From positions 1 through 53,853 of the forward strand of contig NZ_BOMH01000054.1 in the NCBI RefSeq assembly GCF_016862095.1: 53,853 bases of DNA. The letters run 5' to 3'. Under the pieces are notes generated by a model, which had not been told where the DNA came from, made no database searches, and saw only the letters and a list, made by a program, of their open reading frames with translations. This DNA comes from Actinoplanes cyaneus (GTDB lineage Bacteria; Actinomycetota; Actinomycetes; Mycobacteriales; Micromonosporaceae). A program made the translations under genes and the position numbers. Positions 15,933-23,020 of this stretch are shown piece by piece. How positions within the stretch are numbered: the first letter of the stretch is position 1; every line of letters begins with the position of its first letter.

Positions 15933-16705
15933 TGGTCTTGCTCCATGACCGCAAGGTAGTACGGGCGGTCCTTCTGGTCGATCGATTTCAGATGCCAGCC
16001 GGTGCCCTTGAGCAGCTGATCGAGCTCGTCGACCGAGCAGTTCAGGTAGTCGAACCAGTCCGAGGCCACCAGCCGGTACCGCAGGCGCAGGCGCAGCTGC
16101 CCGCCGAGTCGCCCCCGGGCCCGGTTCCGCTGGTGATAGGCGACGTGCACCGGATCCTTGGTCCCGTACGGGTCGGCGCCTTGCGCGAGGATCCGCGCGC
16201 CCCGGTTCGCCAGCCGGGCCAGCGCCTCCAGGAACACCGGCGCGCGCTCCGGCCCCTCCAGCAGGCCCAGGTTGTTGCCGAGCAGCAGGAACGTGTCGTA
16301 ACGGGCGGACGCCCGGGCATACCCGTCCACGGTGCTCAGCACGGTGTCGCGCAAGCCGCGTTTGCGGGCCACCTCGATCGCGCCGGGCGAGGTGTCCAGG
16401 CCGGTGACCGCGAAGCCACGGCGCTGCAGTTCGAGCGCGATCCGGGCGGCGCCGACCCCGATGTCCAGCACGTGCCCGCGGCACAGCCGCAGAGCCCGGT
16501 GGTCGTGCGGCTGCCAGGCCTCCGGCTCGTCCAGGTAGTGATCGGCGGGCGCGCCGTTGATCAGGCCGTCGTCGCGCTCGATCACCTCGATCACCGGCCG
16601 GGGCAGACGCCCGCCGGCCAGCGGACGTGGGCCGATGCCGGTCCGTACCGCGTACGCGTCTCTGATCATCTCGCCGAACGCGTCGCCGATCGCCGGTTGT
16701 TCCAT
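15929..16705 (-). CDS. Class I SAM-dependent methyltransferase
   Basis: A 258-aa Rossmann-fold methyltransferase. Motif I is HVLDIGVGAARIALELQRRG near residue 80, followed by the acidic loop GLDTSPGAIEVARKRG. FLLLGNNLGLLEG is consistent with motif IV/post-I geometry in this family. The N-terminal 65 residues precede the fold and the C-terminus is basic with WFDYLNCSVDELD. Substrate cannot be told from sequence. The ATG at 16705 fits the family start and has a weak AGAAGAG upstream. The 3' end overlaps the kptA TTG by TTGA, so the pair is translated together; methylation of RNA is one possibility, but a small-molecule substrate is equally open. Confidence 0.85.
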   Translation of the reverse strand: MEQPAIGDAFGEMIRDAYAVRTGIGPRPLAGGRLPRPVIEVIERDDGLINGAPADHYLDEPEAWQPHDHRALRLCRGHVLDIGVGAARIALELQRRGFAVTGLDTSPGAIEVARKRGLRDTVLSTVDGYARASARYDTFLLLGNNLGLLEGPERAPVFLEALARLANRGARILAQGADPYGTKDPVHVAYHQRNRARGRLGGQLRLRLRYRLVASDWFDYLNCSVDELDQLLKGTGWHLKSIDQKDRPYYLAVMEQDH

Positions 16706-16814
16706 GGTCGGTACTCTTCTGGGCCGTCGGCGCGAGAGCAACTCAGGCGCGGCCCGCGTAACCCGATCATGGCGAAGTCGTTGATCTAGGAAATTGCAGA
16801 TCCGGGAAACGAAG

Positions 16815-16849
16815 AAGGGGCGTTACGCCTTCCCCGGCGCACGCCCCTT
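16815..16849 (-). terminator. Inverted repeat after bldC, probable terminator
   Basis: 9-bp perfect arms (16815-16823, 16841-16849) with a 17-nt loop, 23 bp beyond the bldC stop. On the minus strand TTCTTCG follows. Confidence 0.5.
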
Positions 16850-16871
16850 ACAACGATCTAGGTCGAACCGG

Positions 16872-17081
16872 TCAGTCACCCTGACGCTGCGTGGGAATCT
16901 GCCCCTGCAGCAAGGCGCGAACCTCCGACTCCCGGTAGCGACGGTGGCCACCCAACGTGCGAATTGCGCTGAGCTTGCCCGCCTTCGCCCACCGGGTGAC
17001 GGTCTTCGGGTCGACTCGGAACATCGACGCCACCTCGGCCGGCGTTAGTAGCGGCTCAGGATCGTGCGTACGCGATGCCAT
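16872..17081 (-). CDS. bldC: Developmental regulator BldC (single-domain MerR-like)
   Basis: A 69-aa DNA-binding protein consisting only of the winged-helix MerR-like domain: LLTPAEVASMFRVDPKTVTR, then WAKAGKLSAIRTLGGHRRYR. The sequence is near-identical in pattern to Streptomyces BldC, which acts as monomers binding head-to-tail on AT-rich direct repeats and delays sporulation entry. GGAGGAG precedes the ATG by 7 nt. The neighbouring valine/leucine dehydrogenase, DUF3073, purM and purF genes match the gene order known around bldC in Streptomyces. The upstream 280 bp are AT-richer than average. Confidence 0.95.
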   Translation of the reverse strand: MASRTHDPEPLLTPAEVASMFRVDPKTVTRWAKAGKLSAIRTLGGHRRYRESEVRALLQGQIPTQRQGD

Positions 17082-17362
17082 CGGTCACTCCTCCACAGGT
17101 GCCTAAAAACATCGGCCGGGGTCCCGCCGGCCGGTGCGTCTCTCATGGTCCGGCTAGTCCCCGATGTCCGACATGGGCCGAACGGACGAACGTCCCCAGA
17201 TAGACGGATGAAGCATGCCCGATTTTTACGTGTTTTCTACGCCAGATAGTGTCTCGTTTAGTCCGATTATCACGCTTCGGGCGTCGCCGATCACGAAGAG
17301 TGTTCGCTTCGGGAGCGCTTCCACGGCCGGAGAAACTTCCCGGTCTGTCCTATTTCCGCTGC
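17082..17362. promoter_or_regulatory. bldC upstream region, AT-rich with repeats, no gene
   Basis: This 281-bp spacer lies upstream of bldC and downstream of the minus-strand gene ending at 17363. It holds a 12-bp inverted repeat (17184-17195), an ATGTCCGACAT near-palindrome (17164-17174), and a T-rich direct repeat, TTTTTACG (17223-17230) and TTTTCTACG (17233-17241). No open frame is convincing. Confidence 0.45.
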
Positions 17363-18202
17363 TCAGTTGCTGCGCTCGAGAAGTTGGACACTTCGCCATC
17401 TAGCGACCAGCTTCTCGTACGCCTCCCCGGCCGCGTCGGCGTCGCCACGGGAGAGTGCCGACAGGCCGGCAGCCACCAGTCCGGGTGAGTCGTCACCGGC
17501 CAGCTTGTCCTCCGGAAGGAGGTTGACCAGGCCGCCGTAATCGAGTTCGACGACCGATCGGGGATGGAACTCCTCGAGCCAGCGGGTGCCTTCCTCGACC
17601 GCCTCGGTGATCGGGGCGTCGCCGAGCGACTTGCGCAGCACCGAGACCGCCCGGTGCGCCCGCCGGCGGGCCTTGGAGATCTCCGTGCGGTAACGCAGCG
17701 TGCGCCGCCGGCCGGTGAGCGCGATGTCCCGCTCCTCCAGATCGACGAAGGCGAACCAGCGCAGTGGCACCCCCCAGGTGGCGATCTGCTCGTGCACCCG
17801 GGGCACCCCCTGCTCCAGCACCCGGGCGCCGCTGCGCCAGTCCTCCACCACGGCTTTGGCCTGACCGGCGAGCACCGGGGGGACGAAGGCGTCCGCCAGC
17901 ACGGCGGGGACACCGTCGCGCGCGTTCAGCGCCGCCTCGGCGACCCGCAGCCGCAGGTTCCACGGGCAGACGAGGATAGAGTTCTCCCACTCCAGGACGT
18001 ACGCCTCGTCGGGCAGGTCGGGAAGGCGGGTCCAGCCCGCCCCGAGAGCCTCCAGCACGGCGGTGCGCTGCCGGACCGGGCCCTCGATCGGCCCCAGATC
18101 GCGGCCCTCCTTGGCGTAACGACGCCAGAAGACCTGTCGCTCCCGGTCGAAGGCGGTCAGCGGCTCGTAGATCCGTAGGTACGACGCGAACAGTGACGGC
18201 AC
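17363..18202 (-). CDS. Conserved actinobacterial protein of unknown function
   Basis: A 279-aa soluble protein beginning PSLFASYLRIYEPLTAFDRE. I recognise it only as the conserved hypothetical that sits between bldC and the valine/leucine dehydrogenase gene in many actinomycetes; no function is known to me. Visible features are a Trp/Arg-rich centre (GVPLRWFAFVDLEERD), a basic helix (RTEISKARRRAHRAVSVLRK) and an Ala-rich C-terminal region resembling a TPR-like helix pair (GLSALSRGDADAAGEAYEKL). There is no signal peptide or membrane helix. It is divergent from the dehydrogenase gene, sharing a 202-bp spacer. Confidence 0.75.
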   Translation of the reverse strand: MPSLFASYLRIYEPLTAFDRERQVFWRRYAKEGRDLGPIEGPVRQRTAVLEALGAGWTRLPDLPDEAYVLEWENSILVCPWNLRLRVAEAALNARDGVPAVLADAFVPPVLAGQAKAVVEDWRSGARVLEQGVPRVHEQIATWGVPLRWFAFVDLEERDIALTGRRRTLRYRTEISKARRRAHRAVSVLRKSLGDAPITEAVEEGTRWLEEFHPRSVVELDYGGLVNLLPEDKLAGDDSPGLVAAGLSALSRGDADAAGEAYEKLVARWRSVQLLERSN

Positions 18203-18404
18203 GGCGCGATCGTTTCACAGATCCGGCCGGGTGGAACTTCCCGCGCGGGCGTAATCCCCGTGCCATTCGCTCGGCAAGTCCCCGGGCTCGTTATCCGACC
18301 GGGGCCGAATCACGCAGCAGGGCCTAGGCTCGGCCTTGTCCGGCCCACCCCGCCGGACAGAGGGGCCCCACGAAGGCCTACACCGAAGAATCAGGAGAAC
18401 AACG

Positions 18405-19484
18405 ATGGGTGTGTTCGACACCGACGGCAATGACGCCTCCGGGCACGAACAGGTCGTCTTCTGCCAGGACCGGCACTCCGGCCTGAAAGCGATCATCGGC
18501 ATCTACTCCACCGCGCTCGGGCCCGCGCTCGGCGGCACCCGGTTCTACCCCTACGAGAGCGAGGCGGCCGCCCTCGCCGACGTGCTGAAACTGTCCCGCG
18601 GGATGGCCTACAAGAACGCGCTGGCCGGTCTGGACCTCGGTGGCGGCAAGGCGGTCATCTGGGGCGACCCGGCCACCACGAAGACCGAAACCCTCCTCCG
18701 GGCGTACGGACGTTTCGTCGAATCCCTGAAGGGCCGCTACTACACCGCGTGCGACGTCGGCACGTACGTCCCCGACATGGACGTGATCGCCCGCGAGACC
18801 CGTTACGTCACCGGGCGCAGCGTCGAGCACGGCGGCGCCGGCGACTCGTCCGTCCTCACCGCCTGGGGCGTCTACCAGGGCATGCGCGCGGCCGCCGAGC
18901 ACACCTGGGACAGCCCGACGCTGGCCGGCCGCACGGTGGGCGTCGCCGGCCTCGGCAAGGTCGGGAAGTATCTGGTGGCCCACCTGATCGAGGACGGTGC
19001 CACGGTCGTCGCGACCGACGTCAGCCCGGCCGCGCTGGAATGGGCCCGCACGACCCACCCCGAGGTCGAGCTCGTGCCGGACAATCAGACGCTGATCACC
19101 TCGGACCTCGACGTCTACGCGCCCTGTGCGCTGGGTGGCGCGCTCAACGACGACACGGTGCCGGTGCTGCGCGCCAAGGTGGTCACCGGCGCGGCGAACA
19201 ACCAGCTGGCCCATCCGGGCATCGGCAAGCTGCTGGACGACCGCGGCATCCTCTACACCCCGGATTACGTGGTGAACGCCGGCGGCGTGATCCAGGTGGC
19301 CGACGAGATCGAGGGCTTCAACTTCGACCGGGCCAAGCTGCGGGCCACCGGGATCTTCGAGACCACCCGGCGCATCCTTCAGCTCGCCGGCGACGAGGGT
19401 GTCCCGCCCGCCGTCGCGGCCGACCGGCTCGCCGAGCGCCGGATGGCGGAAGTCGGGCGCCTGCGGGCGATTTACCTCAACTAG
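18405..19484 (+). CDS. vdh: Glu/Leu/Phe/Val dehydrogenase, valine (branched-chain) dehydrogenase type
   Basis: A 359-aa NAD-dependent amino acid dehydrogenase that oxidatively deaminates branched-chain amino acids and so feeds acyl-CoA starters. Motifs: GPALGGTRFYPY, the substrate-binding DVLKLSRGMAYKNALAGLD.., with GGGKAV and the catalytic Lys environment, and DVGTYVPDM. The NAD Rossmann fold is GVAGLGKVGKYLVAHLIEDG. The end, DYVVNAGGVIQVADE, is typical of Leu/Val dehydrogenases. AGGAG precedes the ATG at 18405. Substrate preference (Val versus Leu) is not certain; the symbol follows the Streptomyces orthologue next to bldC. Confidence 0.9.
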   Translation: MGVFDTDGNDASGHEQVVFCQDRHSGLKAIIGIYSTALGPALGGTRFYPYESEAAALADVLKLSRGMAYKNALAGLDLGGGKAVIWGDPATTKTETLLRAYGRFVESLKGRYYTACDVGTYVPDMDVIARETRYVTGRSVEHGGAGDSSVLTAWGVYQGMRAAAEHTWDSPTLAGRTVGVAGLGKVGKYLVAHLIEDGATVVATDVSPAALEWARTTHPEVELVPDNQTLITSDLDVYAPCALGGALNDDTVPVLRAKVVTGAANNQLAHPGIGKLLDDRGILYTPDYVVNAGGVIQVADEIEGFNFDRAKLRATGIFETTRRILQLAGDEGVPPAVAADRLAERRMAEVGRLRAIYLN

Positions 19485-19665
19485 ACCGGTTCAGACGCTG
19501 CTGCGCGGCGTTGTTTGGACCGAACCGCGACGCGCGGCAGTGTCACACGCAACCCGAGGTGCCGAAGACGGCATCGCCCATGTACCGTAAGACCCACGAG
19601 AGATGCCTGACGTCATCGGGGCCCGCCTTCGGGCTGCCCCGAATTCTGTGCGAGGGGGTCGAGCC

Positions 19666-19881
19666 ATGGGGCGCGGCCGTGCTAAGGCCAAGCAGACGAA
19701 GGTGGCCCGGGAGTTGAAGTACCACTCCCCGAACACCGACCTCACCGCCTTGCAGCGCGAACTGGCCGGTACACGCCAGTCCGACCGTCATTTCGACGAC
19801 GACAACGAAGAGTTCGTCGACGATGACGAGGATGACGCTGACGACGACCAGGATTCCTGGTCGCCTCCAAGGCGGATTTGA
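19666..19881 (+). CDS. DUF3073 family protein
   Basis: A 71-aa protein starting MGRGRAKAKQTKVARELKYH, a highly conserved basic head in DUF3073. An acidic tail follows (DDDNEEFVDDDEDDADDD). Function unknown. The charge split resembles nucleic-acid- or ribosome-associated small proteins, but that is speculation. GAGGGGG precedes the ATG. Its location beside purM/purF is the usual one. A hairpin at 19896-19921 ends the unit. Confidence 0.88.
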   Translation: MGRGRAKAKQTKVARELKYHSPNTDLTALQRELAGTRQSDRHFDDDNEEFVDDDEDDADDDQDSWSPPRRI

Positions 19882-19895
19882 CCCCGTAAGGCACG

Positions 19896-19921
19896 GAGCA
19901 CGCGGTAGGACCCGCGTGCTC
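19896..19921 (+). terminator. Hairpin after DUF3073
   Basis: Perfect 10-bp arms (19896-19905, 19912-19921) with a 6-nt loop, 14 bp after the stop codon. No T-run follows. Confidence 0.6.
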
Positions 19922-19961
19922 AAGTGCGCCGTGGTCATCAACTCCTAGCGGTTGCAATGGA

Positions 19962-19990
19962 AGCCCACGCGGGCGGTGTCCGCGTGGGCT
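19962..19990. terminator. Second hairpin between convergent units
   Basis: Perfect 11-bp arms (19962-19972, 19980-19990) with a 7-nt loop. It lies between DUF3073 and the convergent RiPP locus and could end transcription from either side; on the minus strand TTCCATTGC follows. Confidence 0.5.
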
Positions 19991-20299
19991 CCGACCGAGC
20001 CCCGTCTGCGCGCGGCACGGTTTGCGGCCTGCCACGCGGTTCTACGCGTGTGCCCACCTCGCCTCTGTGGCCTGGTTGCGGCCTGCCGGGTGTCTCTCGC
20101 CCGCCCAAGCCCCGGCCACGCCTCCGTGCGGCCTGGATGGGCGCGACTCGGACGCTGCTTGTCGGATGTCTCGGCTGGCGATGAACCGCACTCGTTCCGG
20201 CGCGGCGTTTTCGTGCGTGAGCTTCGGCCGTGCGCCGTCCCGTATACGACCGCTGCTCGCGGTCCCTTTCCGGGCAGGTTCGCCGGCCGGGCCCGCGAC
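19991..20299. other. Non-coding stretch downstream of the RiPP precursor
   Basis: About 300 bp after the precursor stop. Both strands have open frames, but none has a ribosome binding site, domain or plausible composition. I see no export, protease or maturation gene here. Confidence 0.4.
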
Positions 20300-20527
20300 T
20301 CAGCGTGGCCGGTTGTTCCAGTTGTAGAACGTCGGGATGTTCTCGAAGTGGTTCCAGGCGCACACCGCCGAGCCGCTGTCGGCCGACACCTGCTCCGCAC
20401 GCTGCCGCCGGGCCGTCTCCGCCTCGGCGATGAGCGAGGCCAGCCCGTCCCGGGTGTCGTGCACCCGGGTCGTCACCGGATCCGTCTCCACACCGTCAGA
20501 CGGCCGTGGGCTCGTGATCTCGGGCAT
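20300..20527 (-). CDS. amcA: Cyclophane-type RiPP precursor peptide (AmcA-like)
   Basis: A 75-aa peptide absent from the usual long-frame view because it sits in a frame of its own, overlapping the last 32 bp of the radical SAM gene. The leader (residues 1-50) is charged and helical (GLASLIAEAETARRQRAEQ). The C-terminal core is CAWNHFENIPTFYNWNNRPR. It has four aromatic-X-X motifs: W58-N-H60, F61-E-N63, F67-Y-N69 and W70-N-N72. These are the pattern on which radical SAM cyclophane synthases join an aromatic ring carbon to the beta-carbon of the third residue. GAAGGAG lies 9 nt before the ATG at 20527. The AmcA/AmcB name is from memory and tentative; class assignment rests on the motifs and the adjacent enzyme. 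Confidence 0.8.
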   Translation of the reverse strand: MPEITSPRPSDGVETDPVTTRVHDTRDGLASLIAEAETARRQRAEQVSADSGSAVCAWNHFENIPTFYNWNNRPR

Positions 20528-21620
20528 GATCCAGCACTCCTTCCAGTAGGCGAATCTTGCTGTTCCGGCAGTGGTCCGTCTCGGTGACGTCGAACCTGCC
20601 GTGTTCGAAGTAGCGGTTGGCCGCGTGAGCGCCGCCACAGAACCCGAAGTAGGGACAGCTCTCCCGGCACGCCTCGACACCGCGCAGGAATTCGCCGATC
20701 CACGGGGTGTCCGCCGCGCCCGCGAGGATTTCCCGCAACGGCGTGGTGAGCACGTTGCCGCTGGTGAAGTCGCCGTAGCGGGGGTCGTGGAAGCCCGCCA
20801 GCTCGGGCGAGAGCAGCACCACCGAGCCGTCGTGCGCGATCGTCGGGATCGGATCGAGCCGCCTCGGCAGCAGACTGTCGGCGGTGCCGTCGAGGACCGC
20901 CCCCACATACCGCAACGACCACTCCACCTCGCGCAGGTGGATGCTGGGCGCCCGGCGCCAGGCACTGACGAGCTCGGCCCAGAACGCGCTGACCGCGGAC
21001 GGGTCGTGCCGGTTCAGCCGCAGGTTGACGCCCTCCTGCTCCTCGACGTTGATGCCGAGCACCTCGCAGCCCAGGCCGAGAAAGTACTCGTACAGCTCGG
21101 TGGCCACGCCGGGCCGCGGGTCGGACACCACGCACAGGGTGGAGAACGGGATCCCGTGCCGCCGAAGCGCTTCGATGCCCTTGGCGATCAGGTCGTAGGC
21201 CGGTTTGCCGCCCCGGTCCACCCGCTCGCCGTTGCGCTCGGGCGGCCCGTCGACGCTCACGCTGACCCGGACGTCGTGCGCGACGAAGAACTCGCACCAG
21301 GCGTCGTCGATCAGCGTCGCGTTCGTCTGGACGTGATGCTCCACGCCGGGGCCGAACGGGGCGAAGAGCGCGGCCAGGTGGTCGGCGCCGGCCGCGAGCG
21401 GCTCACCGCCGTGCCAGACCACCGAGAAGCGACCGGCCCTCGCGAAATCGGCGATCTCGGCGGCCACCGCTTCGGCGACGGCGACCGGCATCTTCCGGTT
21501 CTCCCGGCGGAACGGCAGGTAACAGTAGTTGCAGGCCAGGTTGCACAGAGTAGTCGGCTGCATGACGACGTAACCCGGCTCCGCCGAGATGCCCCGCATC
21601 CCGCTCCACGTGCCCGTCAT
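20496..21620 (-). CDS. amcB: Radical SAM/SPASM peptide-modifying enzyme (cyclophane synthase type)
   Basis: A 374-aa iron-sulfur enzyme. The radical SAM cluster motif CNLACNYCY is at residues 26-34 (C26, C30, C33), followed by VVWHGGEPL and SVSVDGPPE, usual for the SAM-binding barrel. The last ~70 residues are a SPASM domain for auxiliary clusters (CRESCPYFGFCGG and TETDHC). Such enzymes cross-link residues in ribosomal peptides. GGAGG lies 6 nt before ATG 21620; the longer frame to 21731 is rejected. Its end overlaps the precursor gene, so enzyme and substrate are coupled. purM lies 215 bp upstream, separated by an inverted repeat. The exact cross-link type is inferred from the core motifs; symbol tentative. 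Confidence 0.85.
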   Translation of the reverse strand: MTGTWSGMRGISAEPGYVVMQPTTLCNLACNYCYLPFRRENRKMPVAVAEAVAAEIADFARAGRFSVVWHGGEPLAAGADHLAALFAPFGPGVEHHVQTNATLIDDAWCEFFVAHDVRVSVSVDGPPERNGERVDRGGKPAYDLIAKGIEALRRHGIPFSTLCVVSDPRPGVATELYEYFLGLGCEVLGINVEEQEGVNLRLNRHDPSAVSAFWAELVSAWRRAPSIHLREVEWSLRYVGAVLDGTADSLLPRRLDPIPTIAHDGSVVLLSPELAGFHDPRYGDFTSGNVLTTPLREILAGAADTPWIGEFLRGVEACRESCPYFGFCGGAHAANRYFEHGRFDVTETDHCRNSKIRLLEGVLDHARDHEPTAV

Positions 21621-21701
21621 CGCGCACCTCCGTCCGGCACCCATGGCACAGGGCCAGGCTAGGCCTCGCGGTCCAGACGAACCTCGCCACTCAATGCGAA
21701 A

Positions 21702-21736
21702 GATCCGTATGTGCCGGACATCGGCACACACGGATC
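21702..21736. repeat. 35-bp inverted repeat upstream of the RiPP enzyme gene
   Basis: 15-bp arms (21702-21716, 21722-21736) with one mismatch and a 5-nt loop. It lies 82-116 bp before the radical SAM ATG and 100 bp after the purM stop. It could terminate purM (TTTCG follows on the minus strand) or be an operator. Confidence 0.65.
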
Positions 21737-21835
21737 ATTTCACGTTCGGCCTGTGGTGAACCAGGCTCACCGTCGTGCGGTGATGGATCGGCGCGAGTTC
21801 ACTCACGCCGTGATCACAGGAACCGTCACTCTGGG

Positions 21836-22984
21836 TCAGCCCCGGGTGTACGAACCCATCATCTGCACCTGGCCGGTGCCCTCCAGCACCTCGCCGACCT
21901 GCCACGCCTCGACACCACGGCCGGCCAGGTAGGCCATCGCGCGGTCGGCGTCGTCAGGGGAGACGACGGCGAACATGCCGACGCCCATGTTGAACGTCGA
22001 CTCCATCTCCGAGTCCTCGATCCGGCCCTTGGCCTGGATCAGGTCGAAGATGGGCTGCGGGCGCCACGTCGAGCGATCGACCACGGCGTCCATCGTGCTG
22101 GGCAGCACCCGGTTCAGGTTGCCGGGGATGCCGCCGCCGGTGACGTGCGAGAACGCCCGGACGTCGGTCTCCTCGATCAGGCCCAGGCAGTCCTTGGCGT
22201 AGATCTTGGTCGGGGTCAGCAGTTCCTCGCCCAGGGTGCGCGAGGTGCCGAAGTCTTCGACAACGGTGTCCAGGCGCATCCGGCCGGCGCCCAGCAGCAC
22301 GTGGCGGACCAGGGAGTAACCGTTCGAGTGCAGGCCCGACGAGCGCATCGCGATCACCGCGTCGCCCAGCTCGACCCGCTCCTTGCCGAGGATCTCGCTC
22401 TCCTCGACGACGCCGACCCCGGTGGCGGACACGTCGTACTCGTCCGGGCGCAGCACGCCCGGGTGCTCGGCGGTCTCGCCACCGAGCAGAGCACAGCCCG
22501 CATACCGGCAGCCGTCCGCGATGCCGGCGCCGATCTCGGCGATCTTGTCCGGCACGACCTCGCCACAGGCGATGTAGTCGAGCAGGAACAGCGGCTCGGC
22601 GCCGCAGGCCACCAGGTCGTCGACGACCATGGCGACCAGGTCGATACCGATCGTGTCGTGGATGTCGAGCTGCTGGGCGATGACCAGCTTGGTGCCGACG
22701 CCGTCGGTCGACGAGGCCAGGATCGGGCTCTTGTACTTCGCGGTGTTGAGCCGGAACAGGCCGGAGAAGCCGCCCAGGTCACCCATGACCTCGGGCCGGG
22801 TGGTCCTCTTCACCTTCGACTTGAGCAGCTCGACCGCCCGGTCGCCGGCGTCGATCGAGACACCCGCCGCCGCATACGTCGCGGAGCGCTTGCGCGGCCC
22901 GCGGCCGGCGCCCGCCGTCCACGGCTGTCGGTCGCCGCCCTCAGCGCCGTTCGATCCGGCACTGCGCTCGGACACGTGCGTCAC
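21836..22984 (-). CDS. purM: Phosphoribosylformylglycinamidine cyclo-ligase (AIR synthetase)
   Basis: A 382-aa ATP-dependent enzyme closing FGAM to aminoimidazole ribonucleotide, step 5 of purine synthesis. Conserved blocks: TYAAAGVSIDAGDRAVELLK, ILASSTDGVGTKL, IGIDLVAMVVDDLVACGAEP, LLGGETAEHPG, and FSHVTGGGIPGNLNRVLP. An extra N-terminal tail of about 34 residues (Ser/Gly/Arg-rich) precedes the catalytic domain. The GTG at 22984 has GGGGAGAACC upstream; an internal start would remove the tail. It follows purF by 36 bp on the same strand, so a purF-purM operon is likely. Confidence 0.97.
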   Translation of the reverse strand: MTHVSERSAGSNGAEGGDRQPWTAGAGRGPRKRSATYAAAGVSIDAGDRAVELLKSKVKRTTRPEVMGDLGGFSGLFRLNTAKYKSPILASSTDGVGTKLVIAQQLDIHDTIGIDLVAMVVDDLVACGAEPLFLLDYIACGEVVPDKIAEIGAGIADGCRYAGCALLGGETAEHPGVLRPDEYDVSATGVGVVEESEILGKERVELGDAVIAMRSSGLHSNGYSLVRHVLLGAGRMRLDTVVEDFGTSRTLGEELLTPTKIYAKDCLGLIEETDVRAFSHVTGGGIPGNLNRVLPSTMDAVVDRSTWRPQPIFDLIQAKGRIEDSEMESTFNMGVGMFAVVSPDDADRAMAYLAGRGVEAWQVGEVLEGTGQVQMMGSYTRG

Positions 22985-23020
22985 GGTTCTCCCCTTAGCG
23001 GTTTCTGCGAACTAGAAAGG

